Source: Paraburkholderia sp. Tr-20389
GTDB taxonomy: Bacteria; Pseudomonadota; Gammaproteobacteria; Burkholderiales; Burkholderiaceae
Length of the DNA stretch: 64,000 nucleotides
Assembly: GCF_017104565.1 (NCBI RefSeq)
Contig: NZ_JAAGPD010000051.1
Coordinates: forward strand, 1 to 64,000
Direction: 5' to 3'
Shown here: piece after piece, positions 62,087-64,000 of the stretch
Numbering within the stretch: position 1 is the stretch's first letter
Layout of the letters: every line of letters begins with the position of its first letter
Translations under genes and position numbers: made by a program
The notes under the pieces: model-generated
Database searches by the model: none
What the model was told of the DNA's origin: nothing
The model's input: the letters and a program-made list of their open reading frames with translations, nothing else

Positions 62087-63393
62087 GCGCGATCGTCCTC
62101 GTCGTCTGCGTCTGCGTCTGCGTCTGCGTCGAGATCGTCTTCTTCGTCGTAGCCTTCTTCGAGGGCAGCATCGTCGTCGTAGTGATCTTCGTAATCGTCG
62201 TACTCGTCTTCGTGCTCGCGGCCGAGCCCCAATGCTTCGGACAATTCAGCGATGTCGTCCGGCACGTCGGCGCGCCATTGCATCGTGCGCCCCGTCTTCG
62301 GATGAACCAGCGCGAGGCGCCATGCATGCAGTGCCTGGCGCGCGAAGCCGCCCGGCAACGGCGCGACGGAACGCTTGCCGCGTGCGCGGCCGTAGACCGG
62401 GTCGCCCAGCAGCGGATGACCGATATGCGCGCAATGCACGCGGATCTGATGGGTGCGGCCCGTTTCCAGATCGCAGTGAATCGCGGACAGGGGCTGCCGC
62501 TCCCACACCGTCGAATCGATGCGCCGGAAGTGCGTGCGCGCGTGCTTGCCCGCTGCGCCCGTGACCACGGCCATACGTGTGCGTTCACGCGGATCGCGGC
62601 CGATGGGCGCGTCGATCGTCCCTTCTTCCGGCATGTTGCCCCACACGAGCGCGAGATAGCGGCGCTTCACGGTACGGGCCTGCAACTGGCGCACGAGATC
62701 GGTTTGCGCTTCGAGCGTGCGCGCGACCACCATCAGCCCCGAGGTCTCCTTGTCCAGCCGGTGCACGATGCCCGCGCGCGGCAGGCCCGCTGCCGCGTCG
62801 CCATAGCGATGCAGCAGGCCGTTGAGCACCGTGCCGCTCCAGTTCCCTGCGGCGGGATGCACGACGAGGCCAGCCGGCTTGTTGATCACGACGAGCGTGT
62901 CGTCTTCGTAGACGATATCGAGCGGCACGGGTTCGGGCGTGAAGGCAAGCTGCTCCGGCAGCAGATCGGGCACCAGTTCGATCGAGGCGCCGAGCGGCAC
63001 CGGCTGGCGTATCTTTGCCGGCCGCCCGTCGACGCGCACGCGCTGCGCCTCGATCCAGCTTTGCAGCCGGCTGCGTGAAAACTCCGGAAAGACTTTCGCC
63101 AACACCTTGTCGAGACGCTCGCCGGCGAGTTCGGACGGCACCGTGACGATGCGCGGCGGTTCGTCCGCGCGCGCCGTCCCGCCTTGCGCGGCGGGCGATG
63201 CGGCGGTGCCGGCCAGCGCGTCGCCGACGAGGTCGTCGTCGAGGTTATCGGCCCCCGTCGCTGCGGCGGCATTACCTGCTGATGCGTCGGCGGGGTCGGC
63301 GCTTGGGCTATAATCTTTGTTGCTCTTCCGCGCGCCCTGGTCGGGATGCTGAGCAGCAGACTGAGCGGGACGCGGAGTATTGGAACGGGTCAT
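62083..63393 (-). CDS. rluD: 23S rRNA pseudouridine(1911/1915/1917) synthase
   Basis: A 436-residue enzyme that modifies helix 69 of 23S rRNA. After an Ala/Asp-rich disordered N-terminus (about 80 residues) comes the S4 domain ([20 protein letters not shown] onward), then the catalytic domain with D214 in [14 protein letters not shown] and [20 protein letters not shown]. The C-terminus is an unusual 45-residue acidic tail, part of which (DADADADAD) is encoded by a 6-bp tandem repeat. E. coli RluD lacks both extensions. It is divergent from bamD, whose promoter lies inside its 5' end. Confidence 0.93.
   Translation of the reverse strand: MTRSNTPRPAQSAAQHPDQGARKSNKDYSPSADPADASAGNAAAATGADNLDDDLVGDALAGTAASPAAQGGTARADEPPRIVTVPSELAGERLDKVLAKVFPEFSRSRLQSWIEAQRVRVDGRPAKIRQPVPLGASIELVPDLLPEQLAFTPEPVPLDIVYEDDTLVVINKPAGLVVHPAAGNWSGTVLNGLLHRYGDAAAGLPRAGIVHRLDKETSGLMVVARTLEAQTDLVRQLQARTVKRRYLALVWGNMPEEGTIDAPIGRDPRERTRMAVVTGAAGKHARTHFRRIDSTVWERQPLSAIHCDLETGRTHQIRVHCAHIGHPLLGDPVYGRARGKRSVAPLPGGFARQALHAWRLALVHPKTGRTMQWRADVPDDIAELSEALGLGREHEDEYDDYEDHYDDDAALEEGYDEEDDLDADADADADDEDDRA
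62104..62130. repeat. Hexanucleotide tandem repeat inside rluD
   Basis: GTCTGC is repeated four times with a further GTC (62104-62130). On the coding strand it encodes alternating Asp-Ala in the acidic tail of RluD. A 6-bp unit means copy-number change would alter tail length without frameshift. Confidence 0.85.
63309..63314 (+). promoter_or_regulatory. Possible -10 element of bamD
   Basis: A perfect TATAAT lies 119 bp upstream of the bamD ATG, within the 5' coding end of rluD on the other strand. No good -35 is found at 16-18 bp, so this is a tentative call. Confidence 0.3.
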
Positions 63394-63432
63394 CGAGACT
63401 GGGTCACCTGGACGTAAAAGCTAGACTGGAAA

Positions 63433-64000
63433 ATGCGAGCCTTGAACATCATTACTCAAACTGTTCGAAAGACGGTGGCCCACAAGCTGGCCAGGAAAGC
63501 GGCCCTCTATGGCGCCTGCGTGGCAGCCGTGACGTTGGTGGCGGCCTGTCATGGCCTGCCGGAAAAGACGGACGAAACGGCCACGTGGACCAACAATAAA
63601 TTATATACGGAGGCGCAGGACGCCTTGAGCGGCGGGGACTTCGGCAAGTGCGCGAAATACTTCGAAGCGCTCGAAGGCCGCGACCCGTTCGGTCACTTCG
63701 CGCAGCAGGCGCAGATCAACGTCGCGTACTGCAACTGGAAGGACAGCGAAACGGACGCTGCCGACCAGGCCGTCAACCGCTTCATCCAGCTGCACCCGGA
63801 TCACCCGGACATCCCCTACGCGTACTACCTGAAGGGCATGATCCACTTCAACGACGATCTGGGCCTGTTCGGCCGCTTCTCGGGCCAGGACATGAGCGAG
63901 CGCGATCCCAAGTCGCTGCGCGAGTCGTATGACGCGTTCAAGGTCGTGGTCGACAAGTATCCGCAGAGCAAGTACGCGCCGGATGCCGCGCAGCGCATGC
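63433..64000 (+). CDS. bamD: Outer-membrane assembly lipoprotein BamD, partial (3' end outside window)
   Basis: The first 189 codons are present. A basic start and hydrophobic segment lead to the lipobox LVAAC (cysteine at about residue 39), so the protein is lipidated and placed in the outer membrane. TPR-like helices follow: NKLYTEAQDALSGGDFGKCA, YFEALEGRDPFGHFAQQA, RFIQLHPDHPDIPYAYYLKG and DKYPQSKYAPDA. This is BamD (ComL), an essential partner of BamA. The ATG at 63433 gives a signal peptide somewhat longer than usual. It is divergent from rluD, as in many Burkholderiales. Confidence 0.95.
   Translation, partial: MRALNIITQTVRKTVAHKLARKAALYGACVAAVTLVAACHGLPEKTDETATWTNNKLYTEAQDALSGGDFGKCAKYFEALEGRDPFGHFAQQAQINVAYCNWKDSETDAADQAVNRFIQLHPDHPDIPYAYYLKGMIHFNDDLGLFGRFSGQDMSERDPKSLRESYDAFKVVVDKYPQSKYAPDAAQRM

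Noticed and set aside
1-64000. CRISPR array, prophage, plasmid genes or insertion sequence with transposase
   Set aside because: No regularly spaced direct repeats, phage structural genes, replication genes or transposase motifs were seen on either strand.

Overview
The window is GC-rich chromosomal DNA from a beta-proteobacterium of the order Burkholderiales, most likely Paraburkholderia or a close relative. This rests on gene order and protein character: hupB-lon-clpX-clpP-tig next to ppiD, a phaC-phaA-phaB-phaR operon beside pgeF-rluD-bamD, a BktB-type second thiolase, a Ku/LigD pair, and a large inverted-repeat element whose core (CCTACTTTTCTTTGC and its complement) I recall as dispersed in Paraburkholderia genomes. 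No sequence search was possible, so the genus is an inference.

Layout. 1-9.4 kb, all minus strand: protein quality control (ppiD, lon, clpX, clpP, tig) with hupB, tRNA-Val and tRNA-Asp. 9.9-13.6 kb: glycerate kinase, a MarR regulator, a tiny His-rich secreted peptide, then a gene-poor stretch with a LamG-domain remnant that ends at tRNA-Leu. 13.9-16.3 kb: a squalene/phytoene-synthase homologue with altered aspartate motifs, convergent with a Tat-exported DUF1501 protein. 16.5-20.1 kb: OmpR/EnvZ two-component pair, then the AhpC/AhpD peroxidase system. 20.1-29.5 kb: ispDF, mfd, an unusual M20 hydrolase, argE, a PLP dehydratase and mscL. 29.6-34.0 kb: a three-gene phosphorelay cassette (CHASE3-type kinase, single-domain regulator, hybrid kinase). 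34.4-39.9 kb: a conserved unknown protein, an AsmA-family protein, a FetAB-like ABC exporter and a secreted protein. 40.0-40.85 kb: an ~810-bp imperfect palindrome. 40.85-43.0 kb: zinc-type dehydrogenase divergent from a LysR regulator. 43.0-47.3 kb: ku-ligD plus a co-directional gene for a hydrophilin-like disordered protein. 47.4-55.4 kb: P450, serB, metC, secreted protein, bktB, kdgK, rimO. 55.8-60.8 kb: phaCABR. 61.2-64 kb: pgeF-rluD, divergent from bamD, which runs off the window end.

How the genes work together. The first block is a proteostasis regulon: trigger factor and PpiD fold proteins, Lon and ClpXP degrade them. OmpR/EnvZ and AhpCD handle osmotic and peroxide stress. PhaA, PhaB and PhaC convert acetyl-CoA to polyhydroxybutyrate under PhaR control, and BktB can supply longer 3-ketoacyl-CoA. 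Ku and LigD form a two-protein end-joining system. Most of the window is conserved core genome. The accessory or unusual material is at 11.5-13.6 kb, 25.2-26.4 kb, 29.6-34 kb, 40-40.85 kb and 43-47.3 kb.
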